DNA from: CAZNYN01 sp964577295
GTDB lineage: Bacteria; Synergistota; Synergistia; Synergistales; Synergistaceae
Length of the DNA: 64,000 nucleotides
Assembly: GCA_964577295.1 (NCBI GenBank)
Contig: CAZNYN010000007.1
Coordinates: 7,107-71,106 of the forward strand
Reading direction: 5' to 3'
Shown: positions 43,325-52,523 of the stretch, piece by piece
Position numbering within the stretch: position 1 is the stretch's first letter
Layout of the letters: every line of letters begins with the position of its first letter
The notes under the pieces: generated by a model
Seen by the model: the letters and a program-made list of their open reading frames with translations, nothing else
Databases searched by the model: none
What the model was told of the DNA's origin: nothing
Translations under genes and position numbers: made by a program

Positions 43325-45112
43325 ATGTTCAGCTTAAAAGACAAAGCCGCATGGGCTTCATACTTCCGTCTTCTTAAATACTGCATGCCTTACAGAAAAA
43401 GGCTTGCGATAGCCCTTGCCTGTATGGTGCTCTCTGCGCTCTTCGGAATAATTCCGCCCTGGCTCATAAAAAATGTGGTCGACGATGTTCTGATAAAAAA
43501 ACAGATGACAATGCTGAACCTTCTCTCCGTGGGAGTAGTCCTGCTCTATGTTATGAAGGCGGGATTCGGCTACTGCCACATGTACCTTATGACATGGGTC
43601 GGACAGAAAGTAGTCATAGACATAAGAATGGAACTTTACGACCACACACAGCGCCTCTCTCTTGCGACACTCTACAGCAAAAGGTCGGGAGAGTTTCTGT
43701 CGCGCATAACAAATGACGTTGCCACACTGCAAAATATCCTGGCATCGGTCGTTGTCGATTTTGTCGTCCAGGGCAGCACCTTTGTAGGCATAATAGGATT
43801 CCTCTTCTTTCTGAACTGGAAACTGACCATAGCCACATTCACTATAATCCCTCTTGCCGCGCTGGTTATAGACGGAGCTTCCTCAAAGCTGCGCAGAGTA
43901 GGGACAGTCATACAGGAACGCTTAGCTATGGTTGCAGCCATAGCACAGGAGGCGGTATCGTCCATCAGGATAGTGCGTGCATTTGCTACGGAGGAAGAAG
44001 AGTTTAGGCGCTTTGAGGAAGAGAGCAACAAACATTTCAAAGCTCTTATGAAAGGTACTCAGATAAGGGGCGCTCTCGAAGGCATTGTAGAAGTCATTCT
44101 CATAATAGCCCTTGCGATCATACTATGGCTGGGCGGGCGTGCCGTAATAAACGGAAATCTTACGGCAGGAGAGCTTCTTGCATTTTTGACATATATAGGA
44201 CTTCTCGTGCAGCCGATAAGGGTACTGAGCCGTGTAGTAAGCACGATTCAGCAGGGAGTGGCCTCTGCGGACAGAGTTTTTGAAATATTGGACGAGGAGA
44301 ACGAAGTCCCCCTTGCAGAAAATCCGATTGTTTTAAAACCCATGAAGGGCAGCATAAGATTTAACGACGTGTGGTTTCGCTACAACGAATCAAAGTGGGT
44401 TCTGAAAGGTCTTGACTTTAAGATAAATCCAGGAGAAAAAATCGCCGTGGTAGGCCCTACGGGTACGGGAAAATCAACTCTGGCAGATTTGGTTATGCGC
44501 TTTTACGACGCGGAACGCGGCTCTATTTTGATAGACGGCATCGATATAAAGGAGCTTGAGCTCAAGACCTACAGGCGGCAGATAGGCGTTGTGCCGCAGG
44601 ATCCCGTGCTTATGAAGGGATCTCTCGCCTACAACATAGGCTACGGCTATCCCGGCGTAACGGAAGAAGATCTCATAAGAGCGGCGAAGATAGCTGGTAT
44701 ATATGACTTTATAGCGTCTCTGCCCGAAAAGTTTGCCACTGAAGTCGGGGAGCGAGGCGTAACTTTAAGCGGAGGACAGAGGCAGAGAGTCGCCATTGCC
44801 CGCGCGGTGGTGCGCGACCCGCGAATATTGATAATGGACGAGGCTACATCGTCTCTCGATGCTCTTGTCGAACAGCAGGTGCAGGAAGCAATGTACAACG
44901 CAATGGAGGGCAGAACCTCCATTGTCATAGCGCACAGGCTCTCCACAATAAGGGATGCCGACAGAATACTGGTGCTGGGCGGCGGACGCCTTGAGGAACA
45001 GGGAACGCACGAAGAGCTGATTGCTCTTGAAGGGGCATATTACCGCCTCTTCAGCGCAAGTACGGGAGAACATAACGAGGAAAATGTCAAGGATAATACG
45101 CAGTTACCTTAG
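43325..45112 (+). CDS. msbA: Lipid A export ABC transporter MsbA
   Basis: 595-aa half-transporter that flips lipid A-core across the inner membrane. Six-helix membrane domain (about 1-310), then ATPase: Walker A GPTGTGKST, signature LSGGQRQRVAIARA, Walker B ILIMDEATSSLD, H-loop IAHRLSTI. ATG 43325 follows the lpxB stop directly, with GGAGG nine bases upstream. Family members also export drugs; the operon supports the lipid role. Confidence 0.93.
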   Translation: MFSLKDKAAWASYFRLLKYCMPYRKRLAIALACMVLSALFGIIPPWLIKNVVDDVLIKKQMTMLNLLSVGVVLLYVMKAGFGYCHMYLMTWVGQKVVIDIRMELYDHTQRLSLATLYSKRSGEFLSRITNDVATLQNILASVVVDFVVQGSTFVGIIGFLFFLNWKLTIATFTIIPLAALVIDGASSKLRRVGTVIQERLAMVAAIAQEAVSSIRIVRAFATEEEEFRRFEEESNKHFKALMKGTQIRGALEGIVEVILIIALAIILWLGGRAVINGNLTAGELLAFLTYIGLLVQPIRVLSRVVSTIQQGVASADRVFEILDEENEVPLAENPIVLKPMKGSIRFNDVWFRYNESKWVLKGLDFKINPGEKIAVVGPTGTGKSTLADLVMRFYDAERGSILIDGIDIKELELKTYRRQIGVVPQDPVLMKGSLAYNIGYGYPGVTEEDLIRAAKIAGIYDFIASLPEKFATEVGERGVTLSGGQRQRVAIARAVVRDPRILIMDEATSSLDALVEQQVQEAMYNAMEGRTSIVIAHRLSTIRDADRILVLGGGRLEEQGTHEELIALEGAYYRLFSASTGEHNEENVKDNTQLP

Positions 45113-47366
45113 CTACGCGCGCGGAGATGCAAAAGTATCTCCCTGGGCGCTGTTATATCCGCTTCAATATCTGACTAAGGCTTGGATGATATTGAGGATA
45201 GGTCTGTACGGAAGGGGGCTCTTTTCCGTAACAGACCCGGTTCTGCCTGTCGTCAGCATAGGCAATAACAGTCTCGGCGGCACAAACAAAACTCCCATGA
45301 CGGAGCTTGTCGTCAGACAGTTTCTGGAAGCGGGCATAGAGGCTGGGCTTGTAAGCAGAGGGTACAGAACAAAGGATCATCACGAGCCGATATGGGTTGG
45401 GCAGGATGAAGAAAGCATGAAAAGAGAGACTGTTGGTGACGAACCTCTCATGCTTTCAAAGAGAATGCCGAATGTGAAAGTTGTTGTTACCAAAAACAGA
45501 ATAAAGGGAGTCAAACTACTCTCATCTCTCGGAGTGCAGGTCGCTGTCACAGACGACACATTCCAGCACAGACGCATGGCGCGGGATGTCGATATTGTGC
45601 TTGTTGATTCAACCTGTCCCTTTGGGAACGGTCAGGTGCTTCCGGCAGGATTTATGCGCGAGCCCATGTCCGCTTTTCAGAGGGCAGATATAGTAATACT
45701 CACAAAGGCCAACCAAGTCTCAAAATCAGAGACAGACAGAATAAAAAAAGAGCTTGCTCCCTGGGTCGAAGAGGATAAAATCCTTACCGCTGAGATAAAA
45801 ATAGAATCATGGATTTTTATAAACGGAGATGAGAGAACAGTATTCCCGAAAGAGAGCAGAATCGCAGGAAAATACATAGCGTTTTCCGCAATAGGAAATC
45901 CCGACGGATTTTACAAATACCTGCACGATATGAACATAGATATAGTGGCGGAGAGAAGCTACAGAGACCACCACATCTTTACCGGAGAAGATATAGCAAA
46001 GCTTGAAGCCCTGGCGGACGAAACGGGATCGGACGGCTTTATCTGTACGGAAAAAGACTTGGTAAATATGCCGCCTGACTTCAAACTGAGACACAAACTT
46101 TTTATTCCCAGCATAAAAGTTGCGCTCGACGATGCACCACGTTTCAGAAGAAAAATATTTGAAAAATTAAAGCCCCGCTTTATGGTAGCGTCAAACGGCT
46201 ACGGTGAGGATGCCATAGGTGTTGTGCTGGCAAAGAAAATGAAGGAGCGTTTCAAATGCGCCGAAGTCTCCGCATTTGCCTTTGTCGGAAGCGGAGCGGC
46301 ATACAAAAAGGCGGGAGTAGGAGTTCTCTCCCCGTCATCGGAGATGCCGAGCGGCGGAGTTATAAAGTACAGCATAATCGATTTGATAAAGGACATAAAG
46401 CACGGTCTCGGAAAGTCGATAACAGACCAGGCCAGAGCATTAAGAGAACTATCGGGAAAATACCGTACCCCGGTATGTGTAGGCGATGTCTACCTCATGG
46501 CGAATGTACTTTGGGGACAGGGGCTCAAGCCTATTCTCCTTGCAACGGCAAAGACCGTACATTTGAGCGGGCATCTGAGCGTGGAGGAGTGGCTTCTGAG
46601 AAAGAGAAGCCTTGTGGTTTGGGCGAGAGACGAAGAGACTTCGGAGGCTCTCCGCAAGGCGGACGTTAATGCCGTATTTAACGGCAACCCCGTCATGGAC
46701 TTGATTCACGATATTCCAAACGACAGCGGAATATGGGGCAAAGCGGGATTTCGCGTGCTGCTGCTTCCCGGGAGCAGGCCAAGAGCCTACGACGATGTGA
46801 AGCTCATTCTGGATTCCGCGCTCCTGCTTGCGGAGAAATGCTCATGTGAGTTTGTAATGGTTCCCGCTCCTACGATAGACATGGAAAAACTATGCGACAG
46901 TCTCGGAGGCTGGCAAATTTCCGGGGATAACTCTATGATAACGTCTTCTTCATCGGGAACGGAAGTTAAGATATACTATGGTCAGGTTGCCGGAGCGGCG
47001 CGCGGCGCGGATTTGCTTATAGGGCTCGGAGGCACTGCGAACCAGCTTTGCGCGGGCCTCGGTCTTCCTGTTGTCTCCATACTCGAGACGGGGAAACTGC
47101 GCCAGAAGAAGCTGCTGCGCGAGGCGGAAATATTAGTCGATGCAAAGCCCGAAGAACTTGCGGGAGCGGCGGCGAAAATTTTGTCCGACAGAAAACTTAT
47201 GAACGAAATGAAAGAAGCAGGAATAAGGAACTTAGGCGGCGAAGGTGCTCTCGACAGTGTTGTGGAATATTGCGCCGAAGAGCTCGGATGGGACAACAGA
47301 TGTCTTGTATGCGAAACATACGGACGTTATTTGGATATGGCCGAGATGGCCTGCGACAAAAATTAA
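45084..47366 (+). CDS. lpxK: Fused LpxK (lipid A 4'-kinase) and LpxB-related glycosyltransferase-like module
   Basis: 760 aa, more than twice a normal LpxK. Residues 1-360 are tetraacyldisaccharide 4'-kinase: P-loop region GNNSLGGTNKTP (60-71), SRGYRTK, and DDTFQHRRMARDVDIVLVD (157 on). The P-loop has Asn where GGTGKTP is usual. Residues about 366-760 start MVASNGYGEDAIG and include LLPGSRPRAYDD and LIGLGGTANQLCAGLGLPV, resembling the lipid-A-disaccharide-synthase-related family known from cyanobacteria and Deinococcus. Frame is continuous with no stop between modules. Overlaps msbA by 29 bases. Confidence 0.9.
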   Translation: MSRIIRSYLSYARGDAKVSPWALLYPLQYLTKAWMILRIGLYGRGLFSVTDPVLPVVSIGNNSLGGTNKTPMTELVVRQFLEAGIEAGLVSRGYRTKDHHEPIWVGQDEESMKRETVGDEPLMLSKRMPNVKVVVTKNRIKGVKLLSSLGVQVAVTDDTFQHRRMARDVDIVLVDSTCPFGNGQVLPAGFMREPMSAFQRADIVILTKANQVSKSETDRIKKELAPWVEEDKILTAEIKIESWIFINGDERTVFPKESRIAGKYIAFSAIGNPDGFYKYLHDMNIDIVAERSYRDHHIFTGEDIAKLEALADETGSDGFICTEKDLVNMPPDFKLRHKLFIPSIKVALDDAPRFRRKIFEKLKPRFMVASNGYGEDAIGVVLAKKMKERFKCAEVSAFAFVGSGAAYKKAGVGVLSPSSEMPSGGVIKYSIIDLIKDIKHGLGKSITDQARALRELSGKYRTPVCVGDVYLMANVLWGQGLKPILLATAKTVHLSGHLSVEEWLLRKRSLVVWARDEETSEALRKADVNAVFNGNPVMDLIHDIPNDSGIWGKAGFRVLLLPGSRPRAYDDVKLILDSALLLAEKCSCEFVMVPAPTIDMEKLCDSLGGWQISGDNSMITSSSSGTEVKIYYGQVAGAARGADLLIGLGGTANQLCAGLGLPVVSILETGKLRQKKLLREAEILVDAKPEELAGAAAKILSDRKLMNEMKEAGIRNLGGEGALDSVVEYCAEELGWDNRCLVCETYGRYLDMAEMACDKN

Positions 47367-47379
47367 GGAGCTGAGATAA

Positions 47380-48255
47380 GTGGCTGATAATAATATCTCC
47401 AAAGTAAAAGAGGTAAAAGTCAAGAATATAACCATAGGCGGAAAAAGGCTTGCCGTAGCGGCCGGTCCCTGCGTCCTCGAAAGTTACGAAGGTGCGCTCG
47501 AGATAGCCCGTGAGATGAAAAAACTCTGTGCTGAATTTGACTTCGGCTATATATTTAAAGCCTCCTTCGATAAGGCGAACAGAACGTCAATATACAGCTA
47601 CAGAGGACCGGGAATAGACGAAGGGCTCAAATGGCTTTCCGCCATAGGCAAAGAACTTGATGTCCCCGTTGTCACGGATATGCATGAGCCGTGGCAGGCA
47701 GAAAAGCTCGCAGAACATGTCGACTTGCTTCAGATTCCCGCCTTTCTCTGCCGTCAGACAGATCTTCTTGTTGCGGCGAGCAGGACGGGCAAACCAATCA
47801 ATATAAAAAAGGCGCAGTTTATGGCACCCGAAGATATGAAGTCGGTAGCAGGCAAGTGCAAAGAGGCCGGCAATGACAACCTTATCTTGTGCGAAAGAGG
47901 GACTGTATTCGGATATCATAACCTCTCCGTTGATTTTCGCTCTCTGCCCATAATGAGAAGTTTGGGCTACCCGATAATGTTTGATGCCACTCACAGCGTC
48001 CAAAAGCCGGGGGGACAGGGGGACAAGAGCGGCGGTGACCGCTCATTCATACTTCCTCAGATAAGGGCAGCGGCGGCTCTCGGCATAGACGCTCTCTTTA
48101 TGGAAGTTCATCCCGACCCCGACTGCGCCAAATGCGACGGGCCGAATATGGTGCCGCTTTCAAAGATGAGAGAAGTCTTAAGACAGACACACTCCATAGA
48201 CAAAGTTGTAAGGGAGAGCATAGGCTTCTCTTCACTCTCGTGGGCGGAGGAATAG
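47380..48255 (+). CDS. kdsA: 3-deoxy-8-phosphooctulonate synthase (Kdo-8-P synthase)
   Basis: Condenses PEP with arabinose-5-phosphate. 291 aa from GTG 47380 (AAGGAG nine bases upstream). AAGPCVLES has Cys31 where the metal-dependent class carries its metal-binding Cys (non-metal enzymes have Asn). Further blocks: FKASFDKANRTS, VTDMHEP, LQIPAFLCRQTDLL, FDATHSVQKPGG and EVHPDP. Adjacent kdsD supplies its substrate. Confidence 0.95.
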   Translation: MADNNISKVKEVKVKNITIGGKRLAVAAGPCVLESYEGALEIAREMKKLCAEFDFGYIFKASFDKANRTSIYSYRGPGIDEGLKWLSAIGKELDVPVVTDMHEPWQAEKLAEHVDLLQIPAFLCRQTDLLVAASRTGKPINIKKAQFMAPEDMKSVAGKCKEAGNDNLILCERGTVFGYHNLSVDFRSLPIMRSLGYPIMFDATHSVQKPGGQGDKSGGDRSFILPQIRAAAALGIDALFMEVHPDPDCAKCDGPNMVPLSKMREVLRQTHSIDKVVRESIGFSSLSWAEE

Positions 48256-48257
48256 AC

Positions 48258-49262
48258 ATGAATTTACCTTGCGAACGTGAGGAGAAAAAATTTTCCGCTT
48301 CCGAACTTTTGTCTGTCGGAAAAGAAATAATGGAAAAAGAGGCAAAAGCCCTTGAGTCTGCTGCCTTCAACATGGGAAATGAAGTTGTGGACGCGGCGCA
48401 CCTTCTGTCGCGTTGCCGTGGACGCGTTGTAGTATCGGGGCTTGGAAAATCTGGACATGTCGGGCGCAAAACTGCGGCGACCTTCGCGTCTCTCGGAGTT
48501 CCCGCGTTCTTCCTCCATGCTACGGAGGGAGCTCACGGGGACTTGGGCATGGTCTGCCGCAATGACATAGGTTACTTCCTGAGCAACAGCGGAGAAACAA
48601 GGGAGCTTATAGACATCATACCCTATTTCAAAAGGCTTGGAGCTCCGATAATCGCTGTCACAGGCAACCCCGAGTCAACTTTGGCCAAAGAATCTGACGT
48701 AGTGCTCAACTGCCACGTAGAAAAAGAGGCAGACCCTCTGGGACTTGCCCCTACGAGCAGCACAACACTCCAAATGGCTTTGGGAGATGCTGTTGCGGGA
48801 ATGGCCACGATGCTTTTGGGACTTCAAAAAGAAGACTTCGCACTCTTCCATCCGGGCGGATCTTTGGGAAAGAAACTCCTGCTCAGAGTGAAAGACCTCA
48901 TGGGAAGCGGAGACAAACTCCCCGTTACAAAAGAAGGTTCTCTTGTTCGGGAAGCACTCTTCGATATAACGAGCAAAGGCTATGGTGCTACTGTTATAAT
49001 TGATGACAAAGGACTTCTCCGTGGAATATTTACAGACGGAGACCTCCGCAGAGTTATAGAAAAACACGGTCTTGAGGGGTTGGATCTCCCGGTCGAAGCC
49101 GTGATGACAAAGAATCCGAGAGTCATAGCTCCCGACAAACTTGCCGTTGAAGCTGTCCGCATCGTGGAAGAGTGGGAAGTTTCCGCTCTTGTCGTTGCGG
49201 AAGAGGGTAAGCCTGTGGGAATGGTTCACATACATGAGATATTAAAAGCGGGGGTGGCTTAA
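48258..49262 (+). CDS. kdsD: Arabinose-5-phosphate isomerase KdsD
   Basis: Converts ribulose-5-P to arabinose-5-P. 334 aa: SIS domain (about 40-180; SGLGKSGHVGRKTAATFASLG, HGDLGMV, SNSGETRE, TSSTTLQMALGDAVA) and two CBS domains (about 215-334). ATG 48258 is preceded by GGAGGAA. Its TAA is followed without a gap by the waaA reading frame. Confidence 0.95.
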   Translation: MNLPCEREEKKFSASELLSVGKEIMEKEAKALESAAFNMGNEVVDAAHLLSRCRGRVVVSGLGKSGHVGRKTAATFASLGVPAFFLHATEGAHGDLGMVCRNDIGYFLSNSGETRELIDIIPYFKRLGAPIIAVTGNPESTLAKESDVVLNCHVEKEADPLGLAPTSSTTLQMALGDAVAGMATMLLGLQKEDFALFHPGGSLGKKLLLRVKDLMGSGDKLPVTKEGSLVREALFDITSKGYGATVIIDDKGLLRGIFTDGDLRRVIEKHGLEGLDLPVEAVMTKNPRVIAPDKLAVEAVRIVEEWEVSALVVAEEGKPVGMVHIHEILKAGVA

Positions 49263-50537
49263 CTGTCACTGTTCAGAACACTCTATGAGCCTGCGCTCAG
49301 CATCGTATTTAAAACGATGTGGCCGAAGCTGAAAAAGAAATACACGGAAGGCTATGACGAAAGACAGGGCGTTATTTCAAAAAAGAAACTCGTCCTCCTT
49401 GAAGGAAAACGGCCTCTGTGGATTCATGCTGTCTCGGTAGGAGAAGTTCAGGCGGCTGTCCCTGTCATAAGGGCTGCCAGAGAGTGCGGTTTTACAGATC
49501 CCATAGTCCTCTCCACAACCACGGAGACGGGCAAGGCCATGGCCTTCGGAATAGGCAGAGGGCTCTTTGATTTTCACATATACTATCCATGGGACAGAGC
49601 GGATTTTGTCTCTTCCGCATTGGACTTCTTAAATCCATGGGCGTTTGTTACTACAGAGACAGAGCTGTGGCCCAATATGCTCTGGACGCTGAAAGACAGA
49701 AAAATTCCCTCCTTCATCGCCAACGGGAGAATATCCGACAGGACATGGGAACGTGTCAGCGGCAGAATAGGACGCAGGGCGGGAAGCGAGCTCTTTGACC
49801 TCTTTACGGAGATATTCCTGCGGGAGGATAGAGACAGAGAACGACTAATCGAAATGAACATATCTCCTTCAAAACTCTCGGTTATGGGAGATACAAAGAT
49901 AGACGCTCTGCTCGCACGCAGGAAGAGCGAAAGCGCAGTCAGGGCAAAAGAAGAATTTTGCAGGCAGGAGAGCCCGATATTTATGGCCGGCAGTACTCAT
50001 ACTGGCGAGGACGAGAAAATACTGGAATCCTTCCGTGAACTAAGGCTGCACAAACCAAAAGCCAGACTTATCGCCGCTCCGCGCCATCCCGAGCGGGCCG
50101 GCAAGGTCAAAGAACTGTTCGAGAACCATTACGATGTCTCTCTTATGACGGAAAGAACGGAAAAGTGGGATGTGCTTGTTGTTGATAAGATAGGGGTGCT
50201 TTTTGACCTCTACGGCGTATCAAAAGCTGCGTTTGTCGGAGGCAGTTTTGTCGACAAAGGCGGACAGAATATATTGGAGCCTGCAGCATGGGGTGTACCT
50301 GTGCAGTACGGCCCGCACATGGAAGATTTTGCCGAAGCGTCCGCAGAATTCAAAGCAATAGGCATGGCCGCGCAGGTCGAAAATTCTTCCGATCTGGCAA
50401 AAGTATGGATAGAGATAGCAGACGAAACAAATTCCGAAAAATATAAGGCAATGAGCGCCGAATATTTCGGAGAAAAAGCTGGAGCGTCAAACAAAATATG
50501 GAAGAAACTGTCTAAATACCGGGACAGACTGCAATAA
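49263..50537 (+). CDS. waaA: Kdo transferase WaaA, probable CTG start
   Basis: GT30 enzyme adding Kdo to lipid A precursor. Core blocks: WIHAVSVGEVQAA (residues around 56-68), ETELWPN, ANGRISDRT, GDTKID, AGSTHTGED, PRHPER and GGSFVDKGGQNILEPAA. The first ATG (49317) would remove the membrane-anchor segment LFRTLYEPALSIVFK that WaaA proteins carry. The frame extends back only to 49263, a CTG directly after the kdsD stop, with GGGGGTGG five bases upstream. I therefore propose CTG as start (424 aa). Confidence 0.88.
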   Translation: MSLFRTLYEPALSIVFKTMWPKLKKKYTEGYDERQGVISKKKLVLLEGKRPLWIHAVSVGEVQAAVPVIRAARECGFTDPIVLSTTTETGKAMAFGIGRGLFDFHIYYPWDRADFVSSALDFLNPWAFVTTETELWPNMLWTLKDRKIPSFIANGRISDRTWERVSGRIGRRAGSELFDLFTEIFLREDRDRERLIEMNISPSKLSVMGDTKIDALLARRKSESAVRAKEEFCRQESPIFMAGSTHTGEDEKILESFRELRLHKPKARLIAAPRHPERAGKVKELFENHYDVSLMTERTEKWDVLVVDKIGVLFDLYGVSKAAFVGGSFVDKGGQNILEPAAWGVPVQYGPHMEDFAEASAEFKAIGMAAQVENSSDLAKVWIEIADETNSEKYKAMSAEYFGEKAGASNKIWKKLSKYRDRLQ

Positions 50538-50564
50538 ACATCCGTACAACGGGAGGGATTCCAA

Positions 50565-51776
50565 ATGGAAATTAACAAAGCACTGCTTAAAGAATTTTAT
50601 GACGGACTTGATAATCGTTCAAAAGAAGCTCTGGACAGCGCCGTCCTGAGAGTTACCGAGGCTAAAAAGCGCGGAGGAAAAGTGGCTGTCGTCACAGGAA
50701 GCGGCCCGAACCTTCACGAGGGAGTAACAACCCTTATAGCCGAACTTATGGACAAAGGCATTGTCGACGGAGTAACGACAAGCTCTGCGGTCATAAACCA
50801 TGAAATGGGCGGAGTTCTTGACAGAGTAAAAATGTGTGATGCCTCCCAATTCGATCTCGATAAAAAAATGATGCCAAGAGGCAATGTATTTGAATTCACG
50901 GAGCTCTCAGAAGAACAGACAAACTCTCTGCGCAAAGAAATGATTCTCGACGAGGAACTGCTTGCAAAAGGTAAAGATGCGGAAGGCCACATGGTTGTCA
51001 AAGCCGCGGCTAATATGGCATATCCCATAGGGCTCCGCACGGAGAAAGTAGCCGAAGAGATACTCTCTCTCTGTCGTCAGAGCGGGCTTCCGTTCGAGAA
51101 AGTCGCGGGATGGGGATGTGACGAGAGAACCATGCTGGGCAAGGGCGCGGAGAAAAATATTCCTGTTCTGGTCACGATACCGCAGCTTGTCGGAGGCGGA
51201 CACGTAGGTCTTTCCGTCGGCGACAGCATTCCCATAGCGCAGCGTTCGCGCCTTATAGCGGATATGCTGGGAAGCGCAGATGTAATTATAGAGTCTGCCG
51301 TGGCTCTCACTCAGGAAATACATGACGGTCCGTTTGAGACATACACCGGACACGGAATATGGTCATGGTGGCAGGGACAGCCTGTCTACAGCCTCGAAAA
51401 CAAATCCCTCATAAGATTTGACCTTGATGAAAATCTCCGCAAAGCTCAGGATCTGCAGAAGCAGAGCTCTCTCATACAGGATGCCATATCAAAAGGGCTT
51501 CCGAAGACGAAGATATCAAAGATACCGTTCCGCATGGAAATGTCCGCATTTGCAAGGCATGAAGGCAGTATCCCCGTAATAGGAGATATCGGCATGATAT
51601 GGCCCGTTTTTGCCATGAAAATAGCTGAAAATCTCGGTATAGAGCTGGAATTTATTAGCTACAAACAGGAGACAGAAGAAGGAAAATCCATGCGCGAGTG
51701 GATTGTCAAAAATATAAAGTATCTCGACAGAGACAAAATGCTTGAAAAATTCAGAGAGTGGAAGGCGAAAAACTAA
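50565..51776 (+). CDS. Unknown protein in the Kdo operon, possibly deoxyhypusine-synthase-like
   Basis: 403 aa, soluble, not recognised with certainty. The first third (GGKVAVVTGSGPNLHEGVTT, LMDKGIVDGVTTSSAVINHEM) and IPVLVTIPQLVGGGHVG resemble the arrangement of NAD-binding deoxyhypusine/homospermidine synthase folds, but no active-site lysine motif was matched. It lies between waaA and kdsB with a good GGGAGG site and its stop overlaps the kdsB start, so it is translated as part of the lipid A/Kdo operon. A role in sugar or envelope chemistry is inferred from position only. Confidence 0.82.
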   Translation: MEINKALLKEFYDGLDNRSKEALDSAVLRVTEAKKRGGKVAVVTGSGPNLHEGVTTLIAELMDKGIVDGVTTSSAVINHEMGGVLDRVKMCDASQFDLDKKMMPRGNVFEFTELSEEQTNSLRKEMILDEELLAKGKDAEGHMVVKAAANMAYPIGLRTEKVAEEILSLCRQSGLPFEKVAGWGCDERTMLGKGAEKNIPVLVTIPQLVGGGHVGLSVGDSIPIAQRSRLIADMLGSADVIIESAVALTQEIHDGPFETYTGHGIWSWWQGQPVYSLENKSLIRFDLDENLRKAQDLQKQSSLIQDAISKGLPKTKISKIPFRMEMSAFARHEGSIPVIGDIGMIWPVFAMKIAENLGIELEFISYKQETEEGKSMREWIVKNIKYLDRDKMLEKFREWKAKN

Positions 51777-52522
51777 TGTCCATGCCTAAAATTCTTGGCG
51801 TAATACCGTCAAGATACGCGTCCTCAAGACTTCCCGGAAAGCCGCTGCTCGAAATATCGGGCAAGACAATGGTTGAGCATGTGTACCGCAGAGCCATGGC
51901 ATCCGGCATATTCTTCCGTGTCGTCGTTGCTACGGATGACAGAAGAGTCTACGAAGCCGTAGAAAAATTCGGCGGAGACGTCATAATGACATCCCCCGAC
52001 CACCCCGACGGCTCCAGCCGCGTTGCGGAAGTCGCAAGAGGAATTGATACAGACTACGTAATCAACATTCAGGGTGACGAGCCGATGATAGACCCCAGAA
52101 TGCTCAAAGAGCTTGCCGAAGGTCTTATCGCAGACACGGACGCAGACTCCGCAACTGCCTGTGTTCCCATAAAAAATGAAGAAGACTTCCTTAATCCGAA
52201 TATAGTCAAGGTTGTCAGAGCTTTAAACGGAAGGGCTCTCTATTTCAGCCGTTCTCCGATACCGTTCAGGCGCAATGATACTGAGTGCCCTGTGTGGGAA
52301 CACCTTGGCATATACGCGTTTACAAAAAAATTCCTGCTGAAAATGGTAGAGCTTCCAAAGACACCTCTTATGACCACGGAATCCCTCGAACAGCTCCGAA
52401 TATTGGAGCACGGCTACACAATGACGGTCATACCGACAAAATATCCGTCCGCAGGGCCGAATGTAAACACGGAAGAAGACCTCGAAAAAGTCAGGGAAAT
52501 TATGGCAGCCAAAAGGCAGTAA
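51776..52522 (+). CDS. kdsB: CMP-Kdo synthetase (3-deoxy-manno-octulosonate cytidylyltransferase)
   Basis: 248 aa. Activates Kdo with CTP for WaaA. IPSRYASSRLPGKPLL is the nucleotide-binding start, followed by VVATDDRRV, VINIQGDEPMIDP, YFSRSPIPF and LEQLRILEHGY. Start ATG 51776 overlaps the preceding stop by one base; ATG 51782 is also possible. Confidence 0.95.
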   Translation: MSMPKILGVIPSRYASSRLPGKPLLEISGKTMVEHVYRRAMASGIFFRVVVATDDRRVYEAVEKFGGDVIMTSPDHPDGSSRVAEVARGIDTDYVINIQGDEPMIDPRMLKELAEGLIADTDADSATACVPIKNEEDFLNPNIVKVVRALNGRALYFSRSPIPFRRNDTECPVWEHLGIYAFTKKFLLKMVELPKTPLMTTESLEQLRILEHGYTMTVIPTKYPSAGPNVNTEEDLEKVREIMAAKRQ

Positions 52523-52523
52523 A

